DNA of 64,000 bases from Alphaproteobacteria bacterium (GTDB taxonomy: Bacteria > Pseudomonadota > Alphaproteobacteria > Rhizobiales > GCA-2746425), in the NCBI GenBank assembly GCA_024743215.1, contig JANSWZ010000001.1, positions 372,001 through 436,000 on the forward strand, given 5' to 3'. The notes under the pieces are model-generated. The model searched no databases and was not told the origin of the DNA. It saw only the letters and a list, made by a program, of their open reading frames with translations. Positions within the stretch are counted from its first letter, which is position 1, and every line of letters begins with the position of its first letter. This document shows, in pieces, positions 8,635-20,451 of the stretch. The position numbers were made by a program, and so were the translations under genes.

Positions 8635-9564
8635 ATGAGTGAATTTACCGAAAGCGTGCAGCAGGCGCTGCGCAATGTGCCACACCTTTCCGACATCACG
8701 CTGACTGACAGCCAATTGGTTCGACTGGGAGGGCTGACCAATGTGGTTCACCGGGTGGATCTGGCCAACGAAACGCTGATTGTTCGAATTCCTGGGAAAG
8801 GGACCGAAGAATACATTGATCGTGCCGTTGAGTTGAACAACGCCATTGCTGCCGCGCGGGCCGGAGTGTCGGCAGAGGTGATCTGGGGCGATGCGGGCAG
8901 TGGCATCATGATCAGCGGTTGTATTGAAGACATCGTTACGATGACGCCGGAATTCTTTAGCGAACGTCCTGGCGCGCCCGAACGTGCTGCTTTGGCTTTT
9001 CGGAAGTTACATCAGTCCGGAGAAACATTTCACTTCCGTTTTGAATTGTTTTCCATGATTGAGGATTATCTGAAAGTGCTGTCTGGCAAAGACTCTGAAC
9101 TCCCAGAGGGGTATTCTGAAATTGTCGAGGCTGCGGAGCCTGTTAAAACGGTTCTTTCAGAAAATGAATCCGCTTTGGCGCCCTGTCACTGCGATCCGCT
9201 GTGTGAAAACTTCCTTGATGATGGCACGCGGATGTGGATCGTCGACTGGGAGTATTCCGGCATGAATGATCCGATGTGGGATCTGGGTGATCTCTCGGTT
9301 GAGGCTGGATTTACTGATGAACAGGACAGGGCGATGATGGACGCCTATTTTGATGGGCAGGCCAGCGCTGCCGAGTTTGGGCGCATGGTGGTTTACAAAG
9401 CCATGTGTGATCTGTTGTGGACCTTGTGGGGACTCATCCAGCATGCGGACAAAAACCCGGCGGAAGATTTCTGGGCCTATTCAGTCAACCGCTTTGAGCG
9501 CTGCAAAACGCTCATGCGGAGTTCTGAATTTAAAGCGCACCTGGCAGCAATCAGGGCCGGTTGA
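8635..9564 (+). CDS. Choline/ethanolamine kinase-like phosphotransferase
   Basis: A 309-residue member of the aminoglycoside phosphotransferase/choline kinase fold. Residues 30-50 carry a glycine loop (LGGLTNVVHRV). The catalytic Brenner motif reads CHCDPLCENFL near residue 184, and the metal-binding Asp sits in IVDWEYSGMNDPMWDLGDL. GGGAGCC provides the ribosome site, 15 bases after the flavoprotein. Together with the DeoR regulator, whose relatives sense phosphorylated ligands, this suggests phosphorylation of choline-like amino alcohols or an N-methylated relative. A paralogue lies at 15527-16405. The substrate is inferred from family and neighbours only. Confidence 0.85.
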   Translation: MSEFTESVQQALRNVPHLSDITLTDSQLVRLGGLTNVVHRVDLANETLIVRIPGKGTEEYIDRAVELNNAIAAARAGVSAEVIWGDAGSGIMISGCIEDIVTMTPEFFSERPGAPERAALAFRKLHQSGETFHFRFELFSMIEDYLKVLSGKDSELPEGYSEIVEAAEPVKTVLSENESALAPCHCDPLCENFLDDGTRMWIVDWEYSGMNDPMWDLGDLSVEAGFTDEQDRAMMDAYFDGQASAAEFGRMVVYKAMCDLLWTLWGLIQHADKNPAEDFWAYSVNRFERCKTLMRSSEFKAHLAAIRAG

Positions 9565-9608
9565 AGTGTGACTTTACATGCGGACGGTCAGGACGAAACC
9601 AGCACCAC

Positions 9609-10376
9609 CTAAGAATGTTTGATCAGTTCCAGAAGACTTGCATGAATATCCTGGTTTGCAGCGCTTATCACCCGGCCATCTGATTGCAGTGTCAGATCAT
9701 TGCCGTCCCAGTCGGTCATTATGCCGCCTGCGCCTTGGACGACACAGATCAGGGGCAGGTAGTCATAGGGCTGAAGATCATAGTCTATGACGGCGTCAAT
9801 ATGGCCGGACGCCAGTAACATATGGGGATAGCAATCATAGGCAAAGCGCCTTAGCTGGCCGGTAGTGCAAAGGCGCTGAAAGAGGGTCGGGTGGGCGGCT
9901 GCGATTTTTTCGCCTTCATTGATGTAGAGGGCAGCCGTTGAAAGATCTTTGGTCTGGGACGTGGCAAGAGGTTCTTTTGCGTCCTTGAAAGCGGTTTTGC
10001 CATCTCCAGAATAAACCTCATCCAATTCTGGCATTCTGACAATGCCGAATTGAGGCTTCTCATCTTTCAGCAAGCCCAGAAGCATGCCGTATAGGGGATT
10101 TCCGCTGATAAATGAGCGCGTCCCATCTATGGGATCGATGATCCACTCATAGGCGCTGTTTCCCGTTTCTCGGCCAAACTCTTCCCCGAATATGCCGTGA
10201 TCCGGGAAGCGCTTCAGCAATTCGCGGCGCAGAAAGCCCTCTGTTTCCCTGTCAGCGACAGTGACCGGGCTTTCATCGCTCTTCTGATCTATCGAGAGTG
10301 TGGACCGAAAGTATTTCTGAGGTGTCTTGCAGGCATCGGCGGTAATGCTGAGCGCCGCCGTCATCATTTCGTTCAT
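9609..10376 (-). CDS. Inositol monophosphatase/HisN-like phosphatase
   Basis: A 255-residue metal-dependent phosphatase. Metal-site motifs are present in order: GEEFG near residue 64, WIIDPIDGTRSFI near residue 79, and a late YDLQPYDYLP that replaces the more usual W-D-x-A motif. It resembles the histidinol-phosphate phosphatase branch (HisN), but no his genes are nearby. It starts 3 bases after the DeoR gene at 10380-11204, so both are one transcript. With the two choline-kinase-like genes close by, a job on a phosphorylated amino alcohol or on the regulator's effector is plausible. Convergent with the kinase-like gene at 8635-9564. Confidence 0.85.
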   Translation of the reverse strand: MNEMMTAALSITADACKTPQKYFRSTLSIDQKSDESPVTVADRETEGFLRRELLKRFPDHGIFGEEFGRETGNSAYEWIIDPIDGTRSFISGNPLYGMLLGLLKDEKPQFGIVRMPELDEVYSGDGKTAFKDAKEPLATSQTKDLSTAALYINEGEKIAAAHPTLFQRLCTTGQLRRFAYDCYPHMLLASGHIDAVIDYDLQPYDYLPLICVVQGAGGIMTDWDGNDLTLQSDGRVISAANQDIHASLLELIKHS

Positions 10377-10379
10377 AAA

Positions 10380-11204
10380 CTATGCGCTCTCTCGATTGCG
10401 ATTATTGTCGTCCGTAAGAACCAACTCTACTTCATTTTTATCCAACATATCGCAGATATCAGCAGGCGGCATTTGATCGCTGATGAGCATATCGAAATCG
10501 GAAGGGTCCGACAGAATGATTGGTCCGGATTGATTGAATTTGGAACTGTCCGCCGCCACTATACGAATTCGGGCACGGGATGAAATCTCGCGGGAAAATT
10601 CAGCTTCTTCAACGTCATGCAGCATGAAACCGGCAGAAGCGTTTATGGCAGCAACCGACAGGACCGCATATTGCACGTTGAATTGCTTTACATATTCCAG
10701 TGCTTCGCGACCAAATGCTCCACCATCATGGGCACGTAATTCACCACCGGCCAAAAACACGCGATTGTTGTTTCGGGAGGCGAGCGATTGGGCAACGGTC
10801 AGGGAGTTGGTTACAACGAAGAGATCGCGATGGTTTTGCAATGCAGCCGCTATGTGGGCTGTTGTGGATCCGATATCCAGAAACAGCGTGTCGCCGGAAC
10901 ATATGATTTTTGCAAGGTGCGCGGCAATTGCCTGCTTTTGAAAGGAATTTTCAGAAAACCGCGTGTTGAACGGCTCTTCTACGTGACCACCGGTAATGTG
11001 CACGCCGCCATGGACTTTGCGCACGGCACCAGCATTTGCCAATGTTTTTACATTCCTGCGGATTGTCTCCTCTGACACATTCAGTGTTTCTGCCAACCAG
11101 TGAATTCGACCAGAGCCGCCATGCTGTTGCAGCGTCTCCAGGATCTCCCGTTCCCGGTGGTTGGTATGCTTGAAGAGTGGTTCCGTGGCGTTTGCCTTGG
11201 CCAT
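10380..11204 (-). CDS. DeoR-family transcriptional regulator, second copy
   Basis: A 274-residue DeoR-type repressor with a helix-turn-helix (RIHWLAETLNVSEETIRR) and the sensor domain (FLDIGSTTAHIAAAL, VVTNSLTVAQSL). I chose the second of two adjacent ATGs (11204) because GGGAG sits 6-7 bases before it. It is clearly related to the DeoR protein at 5304-6077 along its length. It is co-transcribed with the phosphatase gene after it and diverges from the betaine-type ABC operon starting at 11416, its likely target. Confidence 0.9.
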   Translation of the reverse strand: MAKANATEPLFKHTNHREREILETLQQHGGSGRIHWLAETLNVSEETIRRNVKTLANAGAVRKVHGGVHITGGHVEEPFNTRFSENSFQKQAIAAHLAKIICSGDTLFLDIGSTTAHIAAALQNHRDLFVVTNSLTVAQSLASRNNNRVFLAGGELRAHDGGAFGREALEYVKQFNVQYAVLSVAAINASAGFMLHDVEEAEFSREISSRARIRIVAADSSKFNQSGPIILSDPSDFDMLISDQMPPADICDMLDKNEVELVLTDDNNRNRESA

Positions 11205-11286
11205 CATTTTCTCCCGACAACTCAGATCCGTTGCGCAACCTGAGATCATTCCCGTCTGTTGATAAGCATTAATCCCACATCAAAAA

Positions 11287-11314
11287 CAACATAAAACGGC
11301 AAAAACCAACAAAA
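11287..11314. promoter_or_regulatory. Second DeoR operator candidate
   Basis: CAACATAAA (11287-11295) and CAACAAAA (11307-11314) lie on one face, 20 bases apart, in the divergent spacer between the second DeoR gene and the ABC binding-protein gene. The same two words occur at 6108-6116 and 6118-6125 in front of the first DeoR gene. The shared words suggest related operators; this is inference. Confidence 0.45.
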
Positions 11315-11415
11315 TTTGTGGCTTTAATATTGACGGGACCTTCAAATTGGCCAAAGCTTTCATTGGTGAATTTACCAGCAGTTCCGAAATTGAACCTATC
11401 GGCTTGGAGAAAAGA

Positions 11416-12357
11416 ATGAAAACCTCATTGATATGCGGCCTTGCGGGGGCGCTTTCCCTTGCAGCGATGCCCGCTCTTGCAGAAGTGGAATCGACTGACC
11501 CAATCAAACTGACCCTGCATGACTGGACAGGTCAGCTCCTGACAACCAACCTCATGGGCGAAGTTCTGAAGAAAGCCGGATACAATATTGATTATGTCCA
11601 GGCCGATTACATTGCTCAATTCGCGGGTTTGAAAACGGGCGATTTGCACGTTGCCATGGAAATCTGGGAAACCACGGGCCGTGAAGCCATGGACGAGGCA
11701 ACCGGAACTGGAAATGTTCAGAATTTGGGCGAAACCGGCATGCAGGCCATCGAAGAGTGGTGGTATCCAAGTTACATGAAAGAAACCTGCCCCGGTCTGC
11801 CGGACTGGAAGGCTCTGAATGAATGCGCCGAAGCGTTTTCAACTGCGGAAACAGCTCCGATGGGGCGCTATCTTGGCGGACCTGTAACCTGGGGTGGCTT
11901 TGATGATGAGCGTGTTGAAGCGCTTGAGATGGACTTTGAAGTTGTCCATGCCGGAACAGATGCAGCTTTGTTCGCTGAATTGGAATCTGCATATCAGCGC
12001 GAGGCGCCGATTGTTCTGTGGGTCTATGCACCACATTGGGCACCTACAAAATTTGATGGCGAGTTTGTAGAATTCCCGGCTTACACATCCGAATGTTACA
12101 GTGACCCGGCTTGGGGCTCCAATCCTGATATGGCCTATGATTGTGGCAAACCGCGTGGCCCGATCTGGAAAGTTGCCTGGAGTGGTGTTGAAGACAAATG
12201 GCCTGGTGCGCATGCGATCATCAAGGCGTTCAACATCGACAATCAGGAAATGGGCGACATGGTTGCCAAGGTCGATCTTGAAAGCGAAAAGCTGGAAGAC
12301 GTCGTTGCCAATTGGATGACTACCAATGAGTCCCGCTGGCAAGAGTGGATCAAATAA
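11416..12357 (+). CDS. Glycine-betaine-type ABC substrate-binding protein (OpuAC/ProX-like)
   Basis: A 313-residue secreted receptor. The start at 11416 is supported by GGAGA six bases upstream and by the signal peptide it creates (MKTSLICGLAGALSLAAMPALA, residues 1-22). The mature protein is rich in Trp and Tyr (EEWWYPSYM, VTWGGF, WVYAPHW), as expected for the aromatic box that binds quaternary ammonium groups in OpuAC proteins. It is the first gene of an operon with an ATPase, a fused double permease, a kinase-like protein and a GcvT-family flavoprotein. It therefore probably delivers betaine or a related N-methylated compound for use as a nutrient. Confidence 0.88.
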   Translation: MKTSLICGLAGALSLAAMPALAEVESTDPIKLTLHDWTGQLLTTNLMGEVLKKAGYNIDYVQADYIAQFAGLKTGDLHVAMEIWETTGREAMDEATGTGNVQNLGETGMQAIEEWWYPSYMKETCPGLPDWKALNECAEAFSTAETAPMGRYLGGPVTWGGFDDERVEALEMDFEVVHAGTDAALFAELESAYQREAPIVLWVYAPHWAPTKFDGEFVEFPAYTSECYSDPAWGSNPDMAYDCGKPRGPIWKVAWSGVEDKWPGAHAIIKAFNIDNQEMGDMVAKVDLESEKLEDVVANWMTTNESRWQEWIK

Positions 12358-12391
12358 GAATCCTACTCGACTGACTGCCAGTTAAATATAT

Positions 12392-12418
12392 GGTGCCGGG
12401 CTTGATTTGCCCGGCACC
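12392..12418 (+). other. Strong hairpin after the binding-protein gene
   Basis: GGTGCCGGGC and GCCCGGCACC form a perfect 10-bp stem with a 7-base loop, 34 bases after the binding-protein stop and before the ATPase gene. There is no U-run. Such elements often protect the upstream mRNA segment so that more receptor than membrane subunit is made. Confidence 0.6.
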
Positions 12419-12478
12419 GATCTGCCGTGGCAAAGTCCTTACTTCAAGATCAACATCGCTGAGCCGCCGGGAGTTTAT

Positions 12479-13500
12479 ATGGAAAAGTCGGTGAAATTGT
12501 CGTGCCGGCATGTCTGGAAGCTCTTTGGACATGGCGCCAAGGAATTTCTTGCAAAATCTGGTGATGTTCCATCTCTTCAAGAGTTGCAGAATGCCGATCT
12601 GATTGGAGCTGTTCGGGACGCGAATATTGAGGTGCTGGAAGGCGAAATCTTCGTCATTATGGGCCTGTCCGGATCCGGCAAATCAACTCTGGTGCGCTGT
12701 CTGTCGCGCCTGGTTGAACCGACAGCTGGAGAATTGCTGTTTGAAGGCGTTGATCTGCGCAAAATGTCCGAACGCGAGCTGATCGAGATCCGCCGACATA
12801 AGCTTGGCATGGTATTTCAGCATTTCGCGCTTCTGCCGCATCTGACCGTGCTCGATAATGTCGCCTTTCCTTTGGATGTTCAGGGACTTGATAAGGCCAG
12901 TTGTGAGGCCAAAGCTCGGCAGGTGATTGATCTTGTTGGCCTGTCCGGCCGGGAGTTGAATTACCCGCGAGAATTGTCCGGTGGACAGCAGCAACGTGTT
13001 GGCATTGCTCGCTCGCTGGCTGTTGAGCCTGAATTATGGTTTCTGGATGAGCCATTCTCCGCGCTTGATCCCTTGATCCGGCGCGAAATGCAGGATGAGT
13101 TTTTGCGCCTGCAATCCATGCTCCACAAAACCATTGTTTTCATTACGCATGATTTTGATGAGGCCATCCGATTGGCTGATCGCATCGCCATCATGAAAGA
13201 TGGCGAAATCATTCAGATTGCCACGCCAGAAGAATTGGTGATGAACCCGGCGACCGATTATGTAGGTGAATTTACCAAACATATTCCAAGAGCCAAGGTC
13301 CTGACTGTCGGATCGGTGATGTCGAAAGAGATCATTGAGGGCACCGAAACTGTTTCGGTCTCTGCACGTATCGAAGAGATTGCAGACAAGGTGGAATCTG
13401 CTGGCAAGCCAATGAGCGTTGTTGACGCGGATGGCAAGCCTGTCGGGTCTATCCGACCATCAACCATCATCGACGTGCTTGTGGGTCGAAAGGTCATTTC

Positions 13501-13504
<4 letters not shown>
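12479..13504 (+). CDS. Glycine-betaine-type ABC transporter ATPase with CBS domain (ProV-like)
   Basis: A 341-residue ATPase. The start at 12479 is preferred: it follows CGGGAG and begins the conserved N-terminus. Walker A is GLSGSGKST near residue 61, the signature is [12 protein letters not shown], and Walker B is LWFLDEPFSALDP. From about residue 275 a CBS-like tail (VGSVMSKEIIEG, MSVVDADGKPVGSI) follows, as in ProV/OpuA proteins where it responds to ionic strength. It overlaps the permease gene by four bases (ATGA), so translation is coupled. Confidence 0.93.
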
Positions 13505-15507
<2,003 letters not shown>

Positions 15508-15526
15508 TGGCTTGGAGGCTTGTGCG

Positions 15527-16405
15527 ATGAATGCAACCCATCTGGAACAGCTGCGCAAGTTGGATTTCTGGTCCGGGCCCATTGAGGCCACGGAACTGAG
15601 CGGTGGTATTACCAACGTCAATTATCTTGTGCGCGATGGTGACCGGAAATATGTCGCGCGGCTTGGCAGTGACATTCCTGAACACCAGGTGATGCGGTTC
15701 AATGAACTGGCGGCCAGCAGAGCTGCCCATGCTGCCGGAATCTCACCTGCGGTAAGGCACTTTGAGCCGGGTGTTTTGATCCTGGATTATGTGGAGAGCC
15801 GCACGCTTGCTGCCGAAAATGTGCAAGATCAGGCCACACTGGAACGCATCATTCCGCTAGTCAAAGCCTGCCACCGGGACATACCACGGTATTTGCGTGG
15901 CCCGATCCTGACATTCTGGGTATTTCACGTTGTTCGTGATTACGCGGCAACTCTGCAAGACGGCGGTTCCAGCCATATCAGCCTGTTGCCGGAGCTTCTG
16001 GCATGTGCTGACAGGCTTGAGCAGGCGTCCTCACCGATTGATCTGGTCTTTGGCCATAATGATCTGTTGCCAGCCAATTTTCTGGATGATGGAAAGCGTC
16101 TCTGGCTGATCGACTGGGACTATGCAGGTTTCAACTCGCCCTTGTTTGATCTGGGCGGTCTTGCTTCCAACAATCAACTCTCCGAAGCGCAGGAGAACTG
16201 GCTTCTGGAAGCCTACTTCGAACAACCCGTCACAGCAGAATTGCTGCATCGATACAGCGCCATGAAATGCGCTTCGCTGCTGCGCGAAACCATGTGGAGC
16301 ATGGTGTCTGAAATCCATTCAGATCTTGCCTTTGATTACGCCGCCTACACCGCAGAAAACCTGACAGGGTTTCGCGCTTCTTATGAAATATTTCTACAGT
16401 CTTGA
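15527..16405 (+). CDS. Choline-kinase-like phosphotransferase, second copy
   Basis: A 292-residue kinase-fold protein. The start at 15527 follows GGAGG with good spacing. The glycine loop is SGGITNVNYLV near residue 27. The catalytic motif is FGHNDLLPANFL near residue 172, and the metal motif is LIDWDYAGFNSPLFDLGGL. These are the choline/ethanolamine kinase forms of the APH fold (LicA-like). It sits between the betaine-type importer and a GcvT-family flavoprotein and ends 12 bases before the latter. It repeats the flavoprotein plus kinase pairing at 6190-9564, in the opposite order. The phospho-acceptor is unknown. Confidence 0.85.
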   Translation: MNATHLEQLRKLDFWSGPIEATELSGGITNVNYLVRDGDRKYVARLGSDIPEHQVMRFNELAASRAAHAAGISPAVRHFEPGVLILDYVESRTLAAENVQDQATLERIIPLVKACHRDIPRYLRGPILTFWVFHVVRDYAATLQDGGSSHISLLPELLACADRLEQASSPIDLVFGHNDLLPANFLDDGKRLWLIDWDYAGFNSPLFDLGGLASNNQLSEAQENWLLEAYFEQPVTAELLHRYSAMKCASLLRETMWSMVSEIHSDLAFDYAAYTAENLTGFRASYEIFLQS

Positions 16406-16417
16406 GGACCAGGCAGA

Positions 16418-18868
16418 ATGAGTGATTTTCCAAAAACAGCCAAAGCCGTGATTATTGGCGGTGGTATTGTCGGCTGTTCCACGGCCTACCATCTGGCCAA
16501 GCTTGGCTGGACGGATACTGTGTTGCTTGAACGCAAGAAACTGACCTCTGGCACGACGTTTCATGCCGCAGGTCTGGTGGGGCAGCTTCGCTCAAGTGCA
16601 AACATCACCCAATTGCTGGGCTATTCGGTCGATCTTTATGATCGGTTGGAAGCTGAAACCGGTCAGGCCACAGGCTGGAAGATGAATGGCGGTTTGCGCC
16701 TTGCCTGTAATGAAGAGCGCTGGACCGAAGTCAAACGTCAGGCGACGACAGCACATTCATTTGGTCTTGATATGCAATTGCTGACGCCCAAAGAAGCATT
16801 GGAATTGTGGCCGTTGATGACAATTGATGATGTGGTAGGCGCGGCCTTTTTACCAACTGATGGTCAGGCCAATCCGTCTGACATCACGCAGTCACTTGCC
16901 AAGGGTGCGCGTATGGCCGGCGCGCGGATCATCGAAGACACGAAAGTGACTTCCATTGAAGTCGAAAAGGGCAAAATCAAAGCTGTCATTACCGATCAGG
17001 GCCGCATTGAATGCGAAGTTGTGATTTGTTGCGCGGGGCAGTGGAGCCGCACATTGGGGGCCAGTGTTGGTGTCAACGTGCCGCTGGTCTCGGTTGAACA
17101 TCAATATATGGTCACGGAGCCGATTGAGGGTGTGACGTCCAATCTGCCAACCCTTCGTGATCCTGACCGATTGACTTACTACAAGGAAGAAGTGGGCGGT
17201 CTGGTGATGGGTGGTTACGAGTCCAACCCGATACCCTGGGCCAATGACGGTATTCCATCAGGGTTTCATTACACGCTGCTGGATTCCAACTTTGATCATT
17301 TTGAACAATTGATGGAACTGTCTCTGGGTCGTGTTCCGGCATTTGAGCATGTCGGGATAAAAGATCTGGTGAATGGACCGGAGAGCTTTACACCGGATGG
17401 CAATTTCATTCTGGGCGAGGCACCGGAGCTTGACAATTTCTATGTGGGCGCGGGGTTTAACGCCTATGGCATTGCCGCTGGTGGTGGCGCTGGAATGGCA
17501 TTGGCCGAATGGGTCGACAAGGGCGAACCGCCGTATGATCTGTGGCCGGTGGATATCCGCCGATTTGGACGCCCGCATTTCGATACAGACTGGGTGCGCA
17601 CGCGAACCATGGAAGCCTATGGCAAACACTACACCATGGCCTGGCCCAATGAAGAGCATGACAGCGGGCGGCCTTGTCGCAAATCACCGCTTTATGAATT
17701 GTTGAAATCCTCCGGGGCCTGTTTTGGCGAAAAGCTGGGCTGGGAACGACCGAACTGGTTTGCTGATCTGGAAGCCGGTGAGAAAGCCGAAGATGTCTAC
17801 AGTTTTGGCCGCCAGAACTGGTTTGACGCTGTGGGACGGGAACATAAAGCCGCGCGTGAGGCTGCAACCTTGTTTGACCAGACGTCCTTTGCCAAATTCG
17901 TGCTGAAGGGACCGGATGCTGAAGCCGCGCTAAGCTGGATTGCGGCCAATGACGTTTCAAAACCCGTTGGGTCATTGATCTACACGCAAATGCTCAACAA
18001 CAAGGGCGGCATTGAATGTGATCTGACTGTGGTCCGTGTTGCCGAAGATGAGTATTACATTGTGACGGGCACAGGGTTTGCGACCCATGATTTTGATTGG
18101 ATTTCGCGCAATATTCCTGACGGGTTAAACGCGCAATTGGTCGATGTGACATCTGCCTATTCTGTTCTGTCGCTGATGGGACCGAATGCCCGCAAAATTC
18201 TTGAAGAAGCAACTCGTGACGATGTGTCCAACGAGACATTTGCTTTCGGTACCTCTCGTATTATCGGCATTGGCGGCTGTCCGGTACGCGCTTTGCGGGT
18301 GACTTATGTCGGTGAGCTTGGGTGGGAGCTGCATCTGCCAACTGAATACGCCACGAAGGTGTATGATGTTCTGACCACTATTGGAGAAAAATACGGGCTG
18401 GCGCTTGCCGGTTACCGGGCCATTGAAAGTCTGCGTCTTGAGAAAGGCTATCGCGCCTGGGGATCGGATATTGGCCCCGATCACACACCCATAGAAGCCG
18501 GGCTTGGTTGGGCGGTCAAATTGAGGAAGAATATTGACTTCAAGGGCCGCGAAGCGATGCAGCAACAAAAGAGCGAAGGCGTGCGCAAAATGCTGGCTGG
18601 TTTCACCGTGGATGATCCGGAGATTATTCTGGTTGGCCGGGAGACAATTTACCGAAATGGAGAGCGGGTTGGTTGGCTGACCAGTGGCGGTTTCGGCTAC
18701 ACAATCGGCAAGTCGATTGGCTATGGCTATGTCCGTCATCCCGAAGGCGTTGATAAGGCTTTTCTTGAAACAGGTGACTATGAGTTGGAAGTGGCAACCA
18801 TCCGGGTGAAAGCGCAGCTTCATACCAACGCTCTTTATGATCCGAAAATGGAACGCATCAAAATCTAG
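16418..18868 (+). CDS. GcvT-family FAD oxidoreductase, second copy
   Basis: An 816-residue enzyme with the same architecture as that at 6190-8619. It has an FAD domain with GGGIVGCSTAYHLAK, His49 in TFHAAGL at the covalent-flavin position, a linker domain, then GcvT_N (NKGGIECDLTVVR) and GcvT_C domains. The two proteins align end to end with many identical blocks. The family demethylates dimethylglycine, sarcosine or similar compounds with transfer of the carbon to tetrahydrofolate. It is the last gene of the betaine-type import operon, which suggests catabolism of an imported methylated amine rather than osmoprotection. Confidence 0.88.
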   Translation: MSDFPKTAKAVIIGGGIVGCSTAYHLAKLGWTDTVLLERKKLTSGTTFHAAGLVGQLRSSANITQLLGYSVDLYDRLEAETGQATGWKMNGGLRLACNEERWTEVKRQATTAHSFGLDMQLLTPKEALELWPLMTIDDVVGAAFLPTDGQANPSDITQSLAKGARMAGARIIEDTKVTSIEVEKGKIKAVITDQGRIECEVVICCAGQWSRTLGASVGVNVPLVSVEHQYMVTEPIEGVTSNLPTLRDPDRLTYYKEEVGGLVMGGYESNPIPWANDGIPSGFHYTLLDSNFDHFEQLMELSLGRVPAFEHVGIKDLVNGPESFTPDGNFILGEAPELDNFYVGAGFNAYGIAAGGGAGMALAEWVDKGEPPYDLWPVDIRRFGRPHFDTDWVRTRTMEAYGKHYTMAWPNEEHDSGRPCRKSPLYELLKSSGACFGEKLGWERPNWFADLEAGEKAEDVYSFGRQNWFDAVGREHKAAREAATLFDQTSFAKFVLKGPDAEAALSWIAANDVSKPVGSLIYTQMLNNKGGIECDLTVVRVAEDEYYIVTGTGFATHDFDWISRNIPDGLNAQLVDVTSAYSVLSLMGPNARKILEEATRDDVSNETFAFGTSRIIGIGGCPVRALRVTYVGELGWELHLPTEYATKVYDVLTTIGEKYGLALAGYRAIESLRLEKGYRAWGSDIGPDHTPIEAGLGWAVKLRKNIDFKGREAMQQQKSEGVRKMLAGFTVDDPEIILVGRETIYRNGERVGWLTSGGFGYTIGKSIGYGYVRHPEGVDKAFLETGDYELEVATIRVKAQLHTNALYDPKMERIKI

Positions 18869-18910
18869 GTGGGTCCGCCGTTGCTTAAAGTCTGAGCATA
18901 TTTCACGTCA

Positions 18911-18932
18911 TATTCCGGATTTGGCCGGAATA
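18911..18932 (+). terminator. Hairpin ending the betaine-type operon
   Basis: TATTCCGG and CCGGAATA form a perfect 8-bp stem with a 6-base loop, 42 bases after the flavoprotein stop. No clear U-run follows, so it may be a weak or factor-assisted terminator. The remaining gap to 19081 holds no gene. Confidence 0.4.
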
Positions 18933-19081
18933 AAGGCGTGTTCTTGTTGTAAAATCAGACTGTGTGTTACGCCGGGTAGACGCTCCGGGATCAGAGAACC
19001 AGTGTTCCTGCTCCAACCTCTCACGGGCGATTGTGGTGATTGCCGCAATCAAATCTACAACGCGGTTCTTGGGAGGAACTC

Positions 19082-20344
19082 ATGAAATTGAAACTGCTAT
19101 CTACTATCTCCATGGCGGCTGTAATGGCCACTGGTATGGCTCATGCCGCATCACATTCAGGACCAATGAAAGTTGGTGTACTCGCGACGCTTGAGGGTAC
19201 TTACACAGCTCTTGGTGAAGACGGTGTTCGTGGTCTGAAAACAGCATTGGGCCAATTCGATGGCAAAGCCGGTGGCAGAGAGATCGAGTTGATTATTCAA
19301 TCGACTGATACCTCTCCTGACAGCGCCGTTCGTGGTGCACGCAAACTGGTTGAACAGGACGGTGTCGAATTGGTAATCGGGCCGCTTTCCGGTTCTGAAG
19401 GTATTGCCATTCGCGATTATGCCAAAACGCAGCCTCAGGCGACTTTCATCAATGGTATTTCTGGTGCTCAGGAAACCACTTATGTGACGCCAGCTGACAA
19501 CTTCTTCCGTTTCAACACGGATGGAGCTCAGTGGTCTGCCGGTCTTGGCGACTATGTGTACAATGACAAGGGCTATAAGACTGTTGCCACTGTTGGCGAG
19601 GATTATTCCTTCATTTACACGCAGGTCTTTGGCTTCGCGCTTGAGTATTGTGCTGCTGGTGGTGAAATCACCGAGCGGTTCTGGGTGCCATTGGGAACCA
19701 AGGATTTTGGCTCGATCATCGCGGCGCTGCCTGATGATGTGGATGCAATCTATCTCGGCCTTGGTGGCGGAGATGCGGTCAACTTTCTCAACCAATACCA
19801 GCAGGCTGGTGGTGATGCCAATCTGATTGGTGGCAGTATCATGGTTGATGGAACCGTTCTCAACTCCAAAGGCTCCGCCAAGGATGCCTTGATTGGTACC
19901 CCATCTTCCGGACCTCAGGCTGATACATGGGATGATCCGAAGTGGCAGGCTTACGTGAAAGCCTACCAGGATGCATTTGCTCCTGAAGATCGCTTCCCGA
20001 GCCCGTCGCTTCTGGCCACTGGTTACTACAATGCAACGACGGCTGCCTTTACCTGCCTAAACGAGGTCGATGGCGACATGTCTGATGGTCATGCGGCTTT
20101 CCGCCAATGTCTGTCGACACTTGAGCTTGATGCGCCAAACGGCAAAATCACGCTGGATGAAAACCGTCAGGCCGTCGGTACCAACTTCGTATCCGAAGTG
20201 GTTCAGCAGGATGACGGCACGCTTGCAACACAACTGGTTGCGATGAAAGAAAACGTGAATCAGACGCTGGGCATCGACAAGGATGCATTTGCGGGTATTG
20301 GTCTTCCTTCAAGGGAAGTCCCAGCATGTAAGGCATCCTATTAA
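19082..20344 (+). CDS. Branched-chain amino-acid-type ABC substrate-binding protein
   Basis: A 420-residue secreted receptor of the LivJ/LivK fold. Start at 19082 follows TGGGAGGAACTC and opens a signal peptide ending MAHAAS near residue 23. The mature part begins MKVGVLATLEGTYTALGEDGVRG, with LVEQDGVELVIGPLSGSEG and the late DAPNGKITLDENRQA, all typical of the family. Its matching permeases and ATPases lie about 4 kb downstream (24308-29350), after two dehydrogenase genes and a regulator. It probably supplies that importer, and its ligand may not be an amino acid, since this family also binds aromatics, amides and other small molecules. Confidence 0.88.
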   Translation: MKLKLLSTISMAAVMATGMAHAASHSGPMKVGVLATLEGTYTALGEDGVRGLKTALGQFDGKAGGREIELIIQSTDTSPDSAVRGARKLVEQDGVELVIGPLSGSEGIAIRDYAKTQPQATFINGISGAQETTYVTPADNFFRFNTDGAQWSAGLGDYVYNDKGYKTVATVGEDYSFIYTQVFGFALEYCAAGGEITERFWVPLGTKDFGSIIAALPDDVDAIYLGLGGGDAVNFLNQYQQAGGDANLIGGSIMVDGTVLNSKGSAKDALIGTPSSGPQADTWDDPKWQAYVKAYQDAFAPEDRFPSPSLLATGYYNATTAAFTCLNEVDGDMSDGHAAFRQCLSTLELDAPNGKITLDENRQAVGTNFVSEVVQQDDGTLATQLVAMKENVNQTLGIDKDAFAGIGLPSREVPACKASY

Positions 20345-20365
20345 TCAGTAGGATCTCTTTTCCGG

Positions 20366-20399
20366 CCCGGGAGGGTTCGTTTCTCCCGGGTCACTTTTT
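20366..20399 (+). terminator. Intrinsic terminator after the binding-protein gene
   Basis: CCCGGGAG and CTCCCGGG form a perfect 8-bp stem with a 9-base loop, followed by TCACTTTTTC. It lies 21 bases after the receptor stop and 53 bases before the alcohol-dehydrogenase-like start. It should reduce read-through and give excess receptor. Confidence 0.75.
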
Positions 20400-20451
20400 C
20401 TCACCCGCGTATGGCGCTCGCTAGCGATGCCCATATTCCCAGGGTAGTGAT

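Noticed and set aside
9609-10376. Histidine biosynthesis gene hisN
   Set aside because: Sequence resembles HisN, but no his genes are close and it is co-transcribed with a DeoR regulator, so a biosynthetic role is not supported here.
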